From an uncultured Clostridia bacterium (GTDB lineage Bacteria; Bacillota; Clostridia; Oscillospirales; Ruminococcaceae), in the NCBI GenBank assembly GCA_947584825.1, contig CANPWR010000017.1:1-18633 (forward strand): a stretch of DNA of 18,633 nt, written 5' to 3'. This document shows, piece after piece, positions 1 to 6,999 of this stretch (the first letter of the stretch is position 1; each line of letters opens with the position of its first letter). Both the position numbers and the translations under genes were made by a program. The notes under the pieces were generated by a model that had not been told where the DNA came from, made no database searches, and saw nothing but the letters and a program-made list of their open reading frames with translations.

Positions 1-559
1 ATATGAACGCAGGTGACGAGCCGTTTATAGCAATTATCTCCTTCATCTTTTCTTTATCAATTACCGCTATATCTCCGCATGAGGAAAATATACGACACAC
101 AAGCTCAAACTCGTCATCTGAAACAGGCTCAACCTTTGCCAAAGCTGAAGCTCCTTCACCCAGCAAAAGCGGTGTGTTGGGCATAACAAGAACCACTTTA
201 GCGTTGTGAATAGTCTTTGATTTTATATATTCACCGGTTATTCCTGCACAGATAGAGATTATAACACTGTCGCTAGTTAAATTATCCTTTATTTCATCTA
301 AAACCTCGTCTAATTGCTGGGGTTTTATCGCAAGGAAAATATATTTGCATTTTTCTGCTAATTCCTTCGAAGATTTGCAAACTGAAACATTGAACTGCTC
401 CAGTCTTTTTAATTTCTCGCTATCGGTATCAAATGCAGAAAGCTGTATGCTTGGGGAGTCTGCACACATATCTACATTTTTGCAAAGACCGCTGTCAAAA
501 ATGCCCTTCATTATAGCGTATCCCATATTTCCTGCACCGATAAATCCTACGTTTATCAT
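1..559 (-). CDS. proC: Pyrroline-5-carboxylate reductase, 3' end cut by window edge
   Basis: ProC catalyses the last step of proline synthesis, the NAD(P)H-dependent reduction of 1-pyrroline-5-carboxylate, in the cytoplasm. The 186 residues present begin MINVGFIGAGNMGYAI, which carries the Rossmann GxGxxG nucleotide-binding motif at about residues 8-13. They continue through AIKPQ, ISICAGIT and MPNTP and run off the window at NGSSPAFI, the conserved entry to the C-terminal dimerisation domain. Family members are about 265-270 residues, so roughly the last 80 lie outside. The ATG at 559 is the only sensible start because the Rossmann fold begins immediately. An AAAGG ribosome-binding site lies about 10 bases upstream and is weak. 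The gene starts 37 bases after the folT stop with no terminator between, so it may be co-transcribed with folT and fall under the THF riboswitch transcript. Only the 5' part is seen; the assignment is secure. Confidence 0.93.
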   Translation of the reverse strand, partial: MINVGFIGAGNMGYAIMKGIFDSGLCKNVDMCADSPSIQLSAFDTDSEKLKRLEQFNVSVCKSSKELAEKCKYIFLAIKPQQLDEVLDEIKDNLTSDSVIISICAGITGEYIKSKTIHNAKVVLVMPNTPLLLGEGASALAKVEPVSDDEFELVCRIFSSCGDIAVIDKEKMKEIIAINGSSPAFI

Positions 560-596
560 CTTAACAAAACCTTTCACAAATAAAGTTTAAAATTAA

Positions 597-1205
597 TTAC
601 ACCGATACTTTTTTGAATATCCTTTTATATGCCTGTGAAATCATTGGCAGAAGAACTGAAACCATAACAAGTTCTATTGGCAGCATTACGAAATTTTTAA
701 TCAGTCTTGGAGTAAACCAGATCCTGAATGCTGTCCATTCTGAAGCCGACATAAACGGAAAATTTTTATTGGTATAGCAATAGTACAGTACTGCGGAATT
801 TAAAACTAGATTGCATAGTACAACAACTATAATTCTTGAAACTACACTTGAAATTATAATGGACTTACCTGTTGTCTTTTTATATAAGCATATACCATAA
901 ATAAGTGCAATTATAATTTTTACCGCAAGAAGACCCAAATTATAATCCCTTGCCTTATAGCCGTCTAGAACATAACCTATTACGTCAACACCCACATTTG
1001 CAATAACACAAACCACAGGTCCGTAAAGCATTGCGATTGCCATTATTCCCAAAAAGGCAAAGGTAATACGCAAGTCGGCAGTAATATTGATTGCCATATT
1101 CCTCATTACAATAGATAATGCCATCAACACACCGCACACGGTGAGAGTGCTTACCTTTTTCAGCTCTGCAGCTGAATCCTTAAATAAATTAAAAAAGCTT
1201 TCCAT
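597..1205 (-). CDS. folT: Folate ECF transporter S component (FolT)
   Basis: This is the substrate-binding membrane subunit of an energy-coupling factor importer for folates. It would work with the shared EcfA/A'/T module, which is not in this window. The 202-residue protein is very hydrophobic, with about five to six membrane segments starting near residue 15 (VCGVLMALSIVMRN). It has the family hallmarks LMALSIVMRN and LYGPVV, and a C-terminal stretch with W-F-T-P-R-L-I-K-N followed by MLPIE, as in FolT proteins. I chose the ATG at 1205 because GGAGG sits 7 bases upstream. The open frame extends to an ATG at 1268, but that start lies inside the riboswitch aptamer and has no ribosome-binding site. 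A THF riboswitch in the leader independently supports the folate substrate. proC follows 37 bases downstream. Confidence 0.9.
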   Translation of the reverse strand: MESFFNLFKDSAAELKKVSTLTVCGVLMALSIVMRNMAINITADLRITFAFLGIMAIAMLYGPVVCVIANVGVDVIGYVLDGYKARDYNLGLLAVKIIIALIYGICLYKKTTGKSIIISSVVSRIIVVVLCNLVLNSAVLYYCYTNKNFPFMSASEWTAFRIWFTPRLIKNFVMLPIELVMVSVLLPMISQAYKRIFKKVSV

Positions 1206-1212
1206 AATTAAA

Positions 1213-1267
1213 CCTCCATTCAAAATATGCTTTCTGCATAATGGAGCATGAAAAGCTTCGTTATGCA
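1213..1267 (-). promoter_or_regulatory. folT: Expression platform of the THF riboswitch: ribosome-site sequestering hairpin
   Basis: On the minus strand, CTCCATT (1246-1240) is exactly complementary to AATGGAG (1220-1214), which contains the folT Shine-Dalgarno sequence. The helix can extend inward with ATGC (1239-1236) pairing GCAT (1230-1227). A competing helix is also perfect: TGCATAA (1267-1261) pairs TTATGCA (1241-1235). The competing helix uses the last three bases of aptamer helix P1 and would break the sequestering hairpin. Inference: ligand stabilises P1, the competing helix cannot form, the ribosome site is hidden and folT is switched off at translation. Confidence 0.7.
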
Positions 1268-1370
1268 TTCAGCGGGATGCGGAAACCAAACCGCAAGCGT
1301 GATGCTTTTCGTTCAAGCAGCAACTCCCCGTCTGCCCGACACTTTACGCATGATTTCCTACTCTGTATGC
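1265..1370 (-). promoter_or_regulatory. Tetrahydrofolate (THF) riboswitch aptamer upstream of folT
   Basis: Read on the minus strand, the leader carries the conserved THF-aptamer blocks in the right order: AGAGTAG, GCGTAAAGTG, GGGGAGTTG, ACGAA, then GCGG...CCGCATCCCGCT. The outer P1 helix can be drawn directly: GCATACAG (1370-1363) pairs with CTGAATGC (1272-1265), 7 of 8 pairs plus one A-A mismatch. This class binds reduced folates and commonly controls folT in Firmicutes. The aptamer begins about 6 bases after a TACAAT -10-like hexamer. Motif order, helix P1 and the folT context agree. No covariance search was run. Confidence 0.88.
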
Positions 1371-1376
1371 TTTTTT

Positions 1377-1382
1377 ATTGTA
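1377..1382 (-). promoter_or_regulatory. Possible -10 element for the folT riboswitch transcript
   Basis: TACAAT on the minus strand would start transcription at about 1370, exactly at the first base of aptamer helix P1. No good -35 hexamer is present at 16-18 bases; the best, TTCGTG, is at 19. The position is suggestive but the promoter is weak by sequence, and readthrough from pfkA is the alternative. Confidence 0.4.
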
Positions 1383-1412
1383 CTATCTCATGCCTTAGCG
1401 GCACGAAAATTA

Positions 1413-2375
1413 TTAATATGCTGTATCGTTGAGAATTTGGTAAAGCTTTGTATCAAAAGGCTTTGTCATAGTGAGCGCTTCCTGAATATCGACGTCATAA
1501 ACCTTGTTATCCCTCAAGCCGATAACCCTGTTTCCTATTCCCTTTTCTAAAAGTTCTACAGCATAATAACCCATTTCAGTTGCCACAATTCTGTCACGAA
1601 GCGTCGGAGAACCTCCCCTTTGTACGTGACCTAAAATCGTAGCTCGGGACTCAATACCTGTCTTTTCCTCTATATCCTTTGCAATCTGCTCGGAATTTCC
1701 TATTCCCTCTGAAACTATAATAATCGAGTGTGTTTTTCCCGATTCCCTGTTTGCAAGGATTTTCTTAATGATCTCGTCTAAGTCGTATCCCTCTTCAACA
1801 GTGATAGCACATTCAGCGCCAACTGCCGCTGCAACATTTACTGCTATAAATCCTGCTCTTCTTCCCATAACCTCAACAACAGAGCATCTGTCGTGAGACT
1901 GTGTTGTATCCTTTAGCTTATCTACCATTTCCATAGCGGTATTCATAGCAGTATCATAACCTATTGTGTATTCAGTGCAGGCTATGTCATTGTCAATCGT
2001 TCCCGGAAGACCTATACATGGAATACCATGTGCTGATAGGTCAGCAGCTCCTCTGAACGAGCCGTCTCCTCCGATAACAACTATTCCGTCAAGTCCTAGT
2101 TTTTTACACGTTTCTGTTGCCTTTAAAACACCTTCTTCAGTTTTAAATTCAGGACAGCGTGCTGTATATAAAACTGTTCCTCCTCTTTGTATAATTCCGG
2201 AAACAGTTCTTGCATTCATTTCAAAAATATCGCCGTTTATCAATCCGTTATATCCCCTGCGGATACCAAGCACTTTTATTCCTTTGTTAAGAGCCGCTCT
2301 TGTTACAGCTCTAACTGCAGCGTTCATTCCCGGAGCGTCTCCTCCGCTTGTTAAAACTCCGATAGTTTTTACCAT
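1413..2375 (-). CDS. pfkA: ATP-dependent 6-phosphofructokinase
   Basis: This enzyme phosphorylates fructose 6-phosphate to fructose 1,6-bisphosphate, the committed step of glycolysis, in the cytoplasm. The 320-residue length is typical of bacterial PfkA. Visible motifs are TSGGDAPGMN at residues 9-18, GGDGS at 102-106 (ATP site), PGTIDND at 124-130 with catalytic Asp128, MGRRAG at 170-175, and a C-terminal fructose-phosphate contact region containing HVQRGG. The Gly residues in GGDGS and PGTIDND mark the ATP-using type rather than the pyrophosphate type, which has Asp and Lys there. The ATG at 2375 is chosen because VKTIGVLTSGG follows at once and GGAGG lies 10 bases upstream; the longer frame to 2432 adds an unrelated peptide encoded around the promoter. 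It has its own promoter (2423-2451). No clear terminator separates it from folT. Confidence 0.97.
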   Translation of the reverse strand: MVKTIGVLTSGGDAPGMNAAVRAVTRAALNKGIKVLGIRRGYNGLINGDIFEMNARTVSGIIQRGGTVLYTARCPEFKTEEGVLKATETCKKLGLDGIVVIGGDGSFRGAADLSAHGIPCIGLPGTIDNDIACTEYTIGYDTAMNTAMEMVDKLKDTTQSHDRCSVVEVMGRRAGFIAVNVAAAVGAECAITVEEGYDLDEIIKKILANRESGKTHSIIIVSEGIGNSEQIAKDIEEKTGIESRATILGHVQRGGSPTLRDRIVATEMGYYAVELLEKGIGNRVIGLRDNKVYDVDIQEALTMTKPFDTKLYQILNDTAY

Positions 2376-2422
2376 AATAATTTTGCCTCCAATAAAATGT
2401 TGATAAAAATGGTTCAATAAAT

Positions 2423-2451
2423 ATACTAGCACAGCATATAAACTTAGTCAA
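2423..2451 (-). promoter_or_regulatory. Sigma-A-type promoter of pfkA
   Basis: On the minus strand TTGACT (2451-2446) is followed after 17 bases by TAGTAT (2428-2423). Predicted transcription starts near 2416, giving a leader of about 40 bases. The -35 is 5 of 6 and the -10 is 4 of 6 to consensus, and the spacing is ideal. It lies between the upstream gene's terminator and pfkA. Confidence 0.6.
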
Positions 2452-2500
2452 GAATTTAGTAAAATCATTCACATAAGTTTAATTTTTTATTTTAATATTC

Positions 2501-2537
2501 ATAAAAACAAGTGACTCCAAAATTCGGAATCACCTGT
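2501..2537 (-). terminator. Rho-independent terminator after the PASTA pseudokinase
   Basis: The minus strand reads ACAGGTGATTCC, a 7-base loop, then GGAGTCACTTGT, a 12-pair stem with two G-U pairs, followed directly by a short T run. It begins 19 bases after the stop codon of the gene at 2556-4331. Confidence 0.85.
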
Positions 2538-2555
2538 GTTATCTTATTTTATTGA

Positions 2556-4331
2556 CTACTGTGCAACAGTAACCGTCAGCACATCTCCGGTTGTTGTGTC
2601 AAACTGCTGTCCTATAGCAGTACTGGTGGCTATAACATTACCCGAAGGAACACTGTCACTTTCAACATATGAAAAAGCATAAGTTATACCTAAATCTGAC
2701 AAAATCTCACCATAGCTTGTTGCCGTATACCCAGAGTAATCCGGTATAACAGGCTTGTCTGTATATGAAGAATCGGAATCCGAATATGAATCTGACGACG
2801 TATCGTCATAACCACTAGACTCTCCGTTACCTGTTGATATAGTAAGCTTTAAAGTATTCTTTCTTTGTGGATCATACTCAACATCAGCAGGAATACTCTG
2901 CTTAATGATAATACCAGCATCGTACTTCTTGCTTTTCTTTTTCTTGATAACAATGTTAAAATCGTTCTCAATCGATTCTTTTACATTCTCATATTCCAAG
3001 CCCTTTAAATCCGGCATTACAGCTCCTGTACCGTAATCAATTTGAGAAGAAACCTCAGAGCTTTGATCAGTATTATCATCAGATGTTGGTTCCTCCGTAA
3101 CCGTAACAGACGTTATATTGCTGGATACGGTACTCGGCGTACTTTCATTACTTCCGCCTGTGAACATTTCAGCCAAAAAGAACAGTCCAACTCCTACAAG
3201 CAGAGCCAGTGCTATTGAGCCTATAACTGTAGGAATAAGGTTTTTCCTTTCTGATGATTCTTCGTCATCAGTATCGTCATAGTCATAATCATTATAGTTA
3301 TTTCTGAGCCTCTCGTCAGATGTATCTACATGAATAGTTTGGGTAGCACCCTTTTGATGCTCGACTACATATTCCGGCTGTTCAAAAAGCTTAGTGACAA
3401 GCTCGGTAATCGTCTGAACCCTAGTTTCAGGATTAACCCTCAGAGCCTGCATAATTACTCTAGATACATTTGAAGGGACATTTATGCTCATTTGCCTTAA
3501 ATCAATAATATTGTCAGCCTGCTTTCTGGAAACAGCATTAGGCGGTAAAACGCCGGTAAGCATTCTATAAAGCACAGCTGCAATTGCATAAACATCAGTC
3601 CAAGTTCCAAGCCAGTCCAAAGAATTATACTGCTCAGGTGCAGCATACCCAGGATAAAGCTCCGATGATAAGTCGGAATTTTCAACTCTTACAGCGCTTA
3701 TGCTGAATCCTATAAGCTTGAGCTCACCCTTTGGAGTTACTATAATATTATCAGGACAAATTCCACCGTGAATTATTCCGGAATTGTGAATGAGACTGAG
3801 CGTTGTAAAAATAGGAGGAAAAATCTTTTTGATTTGTTCCCAACTAAGCCTGTCGCCATTGCCCTGCAAAAATTTTTTGAGAGTTATTCCCTCAACGTAT
3901 TTTGATATAACGTACATAGTATTATTTTCAGCAAACATATCAATTGCAGGAACAAGATGAGAAAGAGTTCTCATTCTGGATAATGACTTATTAAGCTCTG
4001 CAAACTCTGACATATAAGTCTTATACTTATTTAGAGAATCGGTTTTTACCATAATCTTATGACTTTGCTTTGTTCTTGTACAAAGCGTATCAGGCATATA
4101 TTCGTGTATAACGACCTTAGAGGAAGTCACAGTATCAAAACCGATATAGACTGCGCCCTCTCCGTTATACGACAAAACCTTTCCTACAATATATCTTTCA
4201 TCAAGTATAGACTTCGGCGGTAAATATGACTGAAGATACGGCGAATCTGCATTGTAATTGCAATAACTGCAGGTGCCATCCTCTTCTAACTCATTCATAC
4301 ACCCCATACAGAGATTTTGAATATTTTCCAT
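2556..4331 (-). CDS. Transmembrane PASTA protein with zinc ribbon and degenerate (pseudo)kinase domain
   Basis: A 591-residue membrane protein built like the PrkC/Stk1 family. It has an N-terminal zinc ribbon (C8, C11, C21, C24), a protein-kinase-like domain at about 45-315, an acidic linker (345-360), one membrane segment (about 365-390), a Ser/Thr-rich stalk, then two PASTA domains (about 436-503 and 526-591), which in this family sit outside and bind peptidoglycan fragments. The kinase core has lost its catalytic residues: the ATP-anchoring Lys is His76 (VVIHEYMP), the HRD motif is HGG (188-190) and the DFG motif is GFS (208-210). CPDN, the APE-like AAPEQY and TDVYA are kept, so the fold is probably intact. 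I infer a pseudokinase that senses or scaffolds rather than phosphorylates. The ATG at 4331 is used because GGAGG lies 5 bases upstream, within the longer frame. The gene is monocistronic, with its own promoter and terminator, so any partner kinase must lie elsewhere. Confidence 0.88.
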   Translation of the reverse strand: MENIQNLCMGCMNELEEDGTCSYCNYNADSPYLQSYLPPKSILDERYIVGKVLSYNGEGAVYIGFDTVTSSKVVIHEYMPDTLCTRTKQSHKIMVKTDSLNKYKTYMSEFAELNKSLSRMRTLSHLVPAIDMFAENNTMYVISKYVEGITLKKFLQGNGDRLSWEQIKKIFPPIFTTLSLIHNSGIIHGGICPDNIIVTPKGELKLIGFSISAVRVENSDLSSELYPGYAAPEQYNSLDWLGTWTDVYAIAAVLYRMLTGVLPPNAVSRKQADNIIDLRQMSINVPSNVSRVIMQALRVNPETRVQTITELVTKLFEQPEYVVEHQKGATQTIHVDTSDERLRNNYNDYDYDDTDDEESSERKNLIPTVIGSIALALLVGVGLFFLAEMFTGGSNESTPSTVSSNITSVTVTEEPTSDDNTDQSSEVSSQIDYGTGAVMPDLKGLEYENVKESIENDFNIVIKKKKSKKYDAGIIIKQSIPADVEYDPQRKNTLKLTISTGNGESSGYDDTSSDSYSDSDSSYTDKPVIPDYSGYTATSYGEILSDLGITYAFSYVESDSVPSGNVIATSTAIGQQFDTTTGDVLTVTVAQ

Positions 4332-4366
4332 AAAATCCTCCGTAAACATACTTTCTCGTGTAACCT

Positions 4367-4395
4367 ATCATAGCAACATTATTTCTCAAAGTCAA
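4367..4395 (-). promoter_or_regulatory. Sigma-A-type promoter of the PASTA pseudokinase gene
   Basis: On the minus strand TTGACT (4395-4390), a 17-base spacer, then TATGAT (4372-4367). Both hexamers are 5 of 6 to consensus. Predicted transcription starts near 4360, about 29 bases before the chosen ATG. This short leader fits the start at 4331. Confidence 0.75.
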
Positions 4396-4591
4396 CAAGT
4401 TTAAGCTAATTGTAGACATTATGAAATAATTTGTATCTTTTCTGTAATATTTGATAATGTTTTTGTCTTTTTATTGAAATTAAATAATAAACAGATTGTT
4501 TCCGTATTAATATTTGTTAAAAAGCAATAAAAATAGTGCTTGTTTTATCAGTATTGCATATAAAATAATATGCAGCATTTTTTGCAAAATA

Positions 4592-4626
4592 ATCAAAATA
4601 TCCGTCCGGCAATTAACCGAACGGAC
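4592..4626 (-). terminator. Rho-independent terminator after parE-parC
   Basis: On the minus strand TCCGTTCGG, a 7-base TTAATTG loop and CCGGACGGA form a 9-pair GC-rich stem with one T-G pair, followed by TATTTTGATTATTTT. It lies 27 bases after the parC stop. Confidence 0.85.
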
Positions 4627-4652
4627 AAAATATTATACTTTATTACTTTTTG

Positions 4653-6893
4653 TCATATTGTTAGCTGAAATTGATCGGGATCTTCCAGATCCTTTGCAAA
4701 ACTGCCGGCAACAGGAATGTTTTTAGTTTTGTATTTCGTCATAGTTTTAAGTGTATCATCGTCAACGATAAAAGCCTTTTCAAGAGTGTTCTTTGCTTTC
4801 AGAGTCTGAGCCTGTACGCCTATAGTATCTCTTGAAGTCTTAGGCAAAAGCAGACCCGTATTAAAAATAATTACCCTGCTGTTTGATGATTTAAGCATAA
4901 GATTAACCTCATCCTTTATATGAAAAGCTTCAACTAGTCTTGACTTTGCCCCGTATGCATTAGCAAGCTTCTTCCTGTTAGTCTTTGTTTCATATGCCTT
5001 TAACGGCACTTTTGCAACCTTTCCGTTTTCAAATACGAATATCATATATCCGCTGTAATCATTTGTCGCAACCATATACCTAACATTTTCGCCATCGTCA
5101 AAGCTCAGAGCTGCAGGTATATAATCTCCTAGCGCACTTGCTTTTGTATCATCAAACTGAGAAGCTCTCGCCTTATAAACAGTAGCCTTATCAGTGAAGA
5201 ATAAAAGCTCTGATTTGTTTGTTATCTCAATCTCCTGAGAAATAACATCTCCGTCCTTTAGCTTTTGAGTGTTAGCCATTCTCAGCGACTGCGGAGTGAT
5301 TTTCTTGAAGTAGCCGCTCTTTGACATAAATACAGTACATTTATAGTCAGGAACTTCATCATTCTCTACATAATCCTCAACATCGTCTGCATAATAGAAT
5401 TGAGTTTTTCTTGGCTTTCCGTATTTTTTTGAAACCTCACCTAGCTCGTCTATAATAATCTTTTTGATACGTCTTTCACTGTCAAGAATATCTATCATAT
5501 CCGCAATATCTGCCTCAAGCTGTTCTATATCCTGAAGTCTTTTTAGAATATATTCCTTGTTGAGATGACGCAGTTTGATTTCTGCAACATACTCAGCCTG
5601 TATTTCGTCAATAGAAAATCCAATCATAAGGTTCGGAACGACCTCTGCCTCTTCTTTTGTCTCACGGATAATTTTAATTGCTTTATCAATATCAAGCAGA
5701 ATCTTTGAAAGTCCTTTTAATAAATGAAGTCTGTCCTGCTTTTTCTTTAAGTCATATGAAACTCGACGCTTTACGCAGCCAGTTCTAAATTTTATCCACT
5801 CGTCTAAAATCTGATAAACTCCCATTACCTTTGGATAGCCGTTTACAAGTACATTGAAGTTTGCCGAATAGGTATCCTGAAGAGGAGTAAGCTTATAAAG
5901 TTTCTGCATAAGTTTATCAGGGTCAGTCCCTCTTTTCAGATCTATAGTAATTTTAAGTCCGCTTAGATCTGTTTCGTCTCTGATATACTGTATCTCTTTG
6001 ATTTTTCCTAGCTTTATCAAAGACACTATCTTTTCAATAATTGCTTCTATTGTAGTAGTCGGAGGAATCTCTGTTATCTCAATGCAGTTGTCACTCTTAT
6101 CGTAGTTGTACTTTGCACGAACTTTGACTGAGCCCCTGCCTGTTTCGTATATTTTCTTTAGCTCGTCCTCGTCATATAGCATAAAAGCACCTGAAGAAAA
6201 ATCAGGACCTTTCAGCGTTTCAAGTATATTGAAATCCTTATTCTTCATCAATGCTATAGTGGTTTCGCAGATTTCAGTCAGATTAAAAGAACAAACAGAG
6301 CTTGCCATTGAAACTCCTATTCCGACATTTGAATTCACCAATATAGATGGAAATGTCGCAGGAAGAAGCGTCGGCTCCTGCATTGTATTATCATAGTTCG
6401 GAACAAAGTCAACCGTATCCTTGTCAATATCACGGAAAAGCTCGTTGCAGATTGGGTCTAATTTAACCTCTGTGTAACGTGAAGCCGCATAAGCCATATT
6501 CTTAGAATACGCCTTACCGAAGTTTCCCTTCGAGTCAACATACGGATGCAAAAGCGTTTCATTTCCCCTTGAAAGCCTTACCATAGTCTCGTAAATAGCG
6601 GCATCTCCGTGAGGATTAAGTCTCATAGTCTGACCTACAACATTTGCAGACTTCGTTCTTGAACCTGTTAGCAATCCCATTTTATACATTGTATAAAGCA
6701 GCTTTCTGTGAGACGGCTTGAAACCGTCGATCTCAGGGAATGCACGGGAAACTATTACGCTCATAGCATAGGGCATATAGTTTTTCTCAAGAGTTTCTGT
6801 TATTCTCTCCTCAACAACCTGTCCTGCGCCCTCAATATAAGCGTTTACCTCTGGAAGCTTTTTCTTTTCCTCTTGTTTCTTTTTCCTTGCCAT
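4653..6893 (-). CDS. parC: Type IIA DNA topoisomerase subunit A (ParC-like, divergent)
   Basis: This is the DNA-cleaving and rejoining subunit of a type IIA topoisomerase, forming an A2B2 enzyme with the product of the preceding gene. The 746 residues start with a Lys-rich tail. The winged-helix breakage domain follows, with FKPSHRKLLYTMYKMGL (58-74) and the catalytic tyrosine Tyr140 in AYAASRYTEVKL. The C-terminal beta-pinwheel domain starts after about residue 500. I see no GyrA box (QRRGGKG), which favours topoisomerase IV over gyrase. At the quinolone-contact helix the canonical Ser is Ala98 and the Asp is Glu102 (PHGDAAIYET). The start is ATG 6893, 106 bases after parE with no terminator between, so the two are one transcript. 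The ribosome site is unusual: AAAGGAG lies about 35 bases upstream and a hairpin intervenes. Sequence cannot settle whether the enzyme is a true topoisomerase IV or a Clostridia-specific paralogue. Confidence 0.92.
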   Translation of the reverse strand: MARKKKQEEKKKLPEVNAYIEGAGQVVEERITETLEKNYMPYAMSVIVSRAFPEIDGFKPSHRKLLYTMYKMGLLTGSRTKSANVVGQTMRLNPHGDAAIYETMVRLSRGNETLLHPYVDSKGNFGKAYSKNMAYAASRYTEVKLDPICNELFRDIDKDTVDFVPNYDNTMQEPTLLPATFPSILVNSNVGIGVSMASSVCSFNLTEICETTIALMKNKDFNILETLKGPDFSSGAFMLYDEDELKKIYETGRGSVKVRAKYNYDKSDNCIEITEIPPTTTIEAIIEKIVSLIKLGKIKEIQYIRDETDLSGLKITIDLKRGTDPDKLMQKLYKLTPLQDTYSANFNVLVNGYPKVMGVYQILDEWIKFRTGCVKRRVSYDLKKKQDRLHLLKGLSKILLDIDKAIKIIRETKEEAEVVPNLMIGFSIDEIQAEYVAEIKLRHLNKEYILKRLQDIEQLEADIADMIDILDSERRIKKIIIDELGEVSKKYGKPRKTQFYYADDVEDYVENDEVPDYKCTVFMSKSGYFKKITPQSLRMANTQKLKDGDVISQEIEITNKSELLFFTDKATVYKARASQFDDTKASALGDYIPAALSFDDGENVRYMVATNDYSGYMIFVFENGKVAKVPLKAYETKTNRKKLANAYGAKSRLVEAFHIKDEVNLMLKSSNSRVIIFNTGLLLPKTSRDTIGVQAQTLKAKNTLEKAFIVDDDTLKTMTKYKTKNIPVAGSFAKDLEDPDQFQLTI

Positions 6894-6938
6894 TTATTTT
6901 ATATCAATGCCTTTGAAATACAAAGGCTCTCCTTTCAT
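6894..6938 (-). CDS. Possible 14-codon leader ORF directly abutting parC
   Basis: On the minus strand an ATG at 6938 opens MKGEPLYFKGIDIK and stops with TAA at 6896-6894. The parC ATG is the very next codon in the same frame. No Shine-Dalgarno sequence precedes this ATG; instead AAAGGAG lies at its first codons. If translated it would couple to parC by stop-restart. It may be chance. Confidence 0.25.
   Translation of the reverse strand: MKGEPLYFKGIDIK
6909..6927 (-). promoter_or_regulatory. Hairpin in the parC leader
   Basis: GCCTTTG, loop TATTT, CAAAGGC on the minus strand make a perfect 7-pair stem. It sits between an AAAGGAG sequence (6935-6929) and the parC ATG (6893). There is no T run after it, so it is not a terminator. 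Folding it out would shorten the distance between the ribosome site and the start from about 35 to about 16 bases. Confidence 0.5.
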
Positions 6939-6999
6939 CGGATTTACGAGACGGAACCGACTCAAAAAGTGCATAATTTATTTTTTACGCTATACCCAT

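Larger units (their letters stand above)
4332..4652. other. Intergenic region between the pseudokinase and parC
   Basis: This AT-rich gap of 321 bases holds the pseudokinase promoter (4367-4395) and the parC terminator (4592-4626). Between them lies a perfect 7-base inverted repeat, TGCATAT...ATATGCA at 4555-4574 with a 6-base loop, of unknown meaning. I see no gene or RNA here. Confidence 0.7.

Noticed and set aside
1206..1268. A longer folT start at 1268 adding 21 residues
   Set aside because: It lies inside the riboswitch aptamer and switching hairpin and has no ribosome site; GGAGG marks the ATG at 1205.
1384..1396. Small TGCC...GGCA hairpin after pfkA as a terminator
   Set aside because: Only four pairs and no T run follow, so it is unlikely to end transcription.
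1966..2403. A plus-strand open frame of 145 codons opposite pfkA
   Set aside because: It is antisense to a conserved enzyme, low in complexity and rich in Pro/Ile/Ser as expected from a reversed frame, with no ribosome site.
4332..4349. A longer start for the PASTA pseudokinase at 4349
   Set aside because: The GGAGG serving the ATG at 4331 lies inside this extension, and the ATG at 4349 would be about 11 bases from the predicted transcription start.
4555..4574. TGCATAT...ATATGCA inverted repeat as a terminator
   Set aside because: It is AT-only apart from one GC step on each arm, and the true parC terminator at 4592-4626 lies before it.
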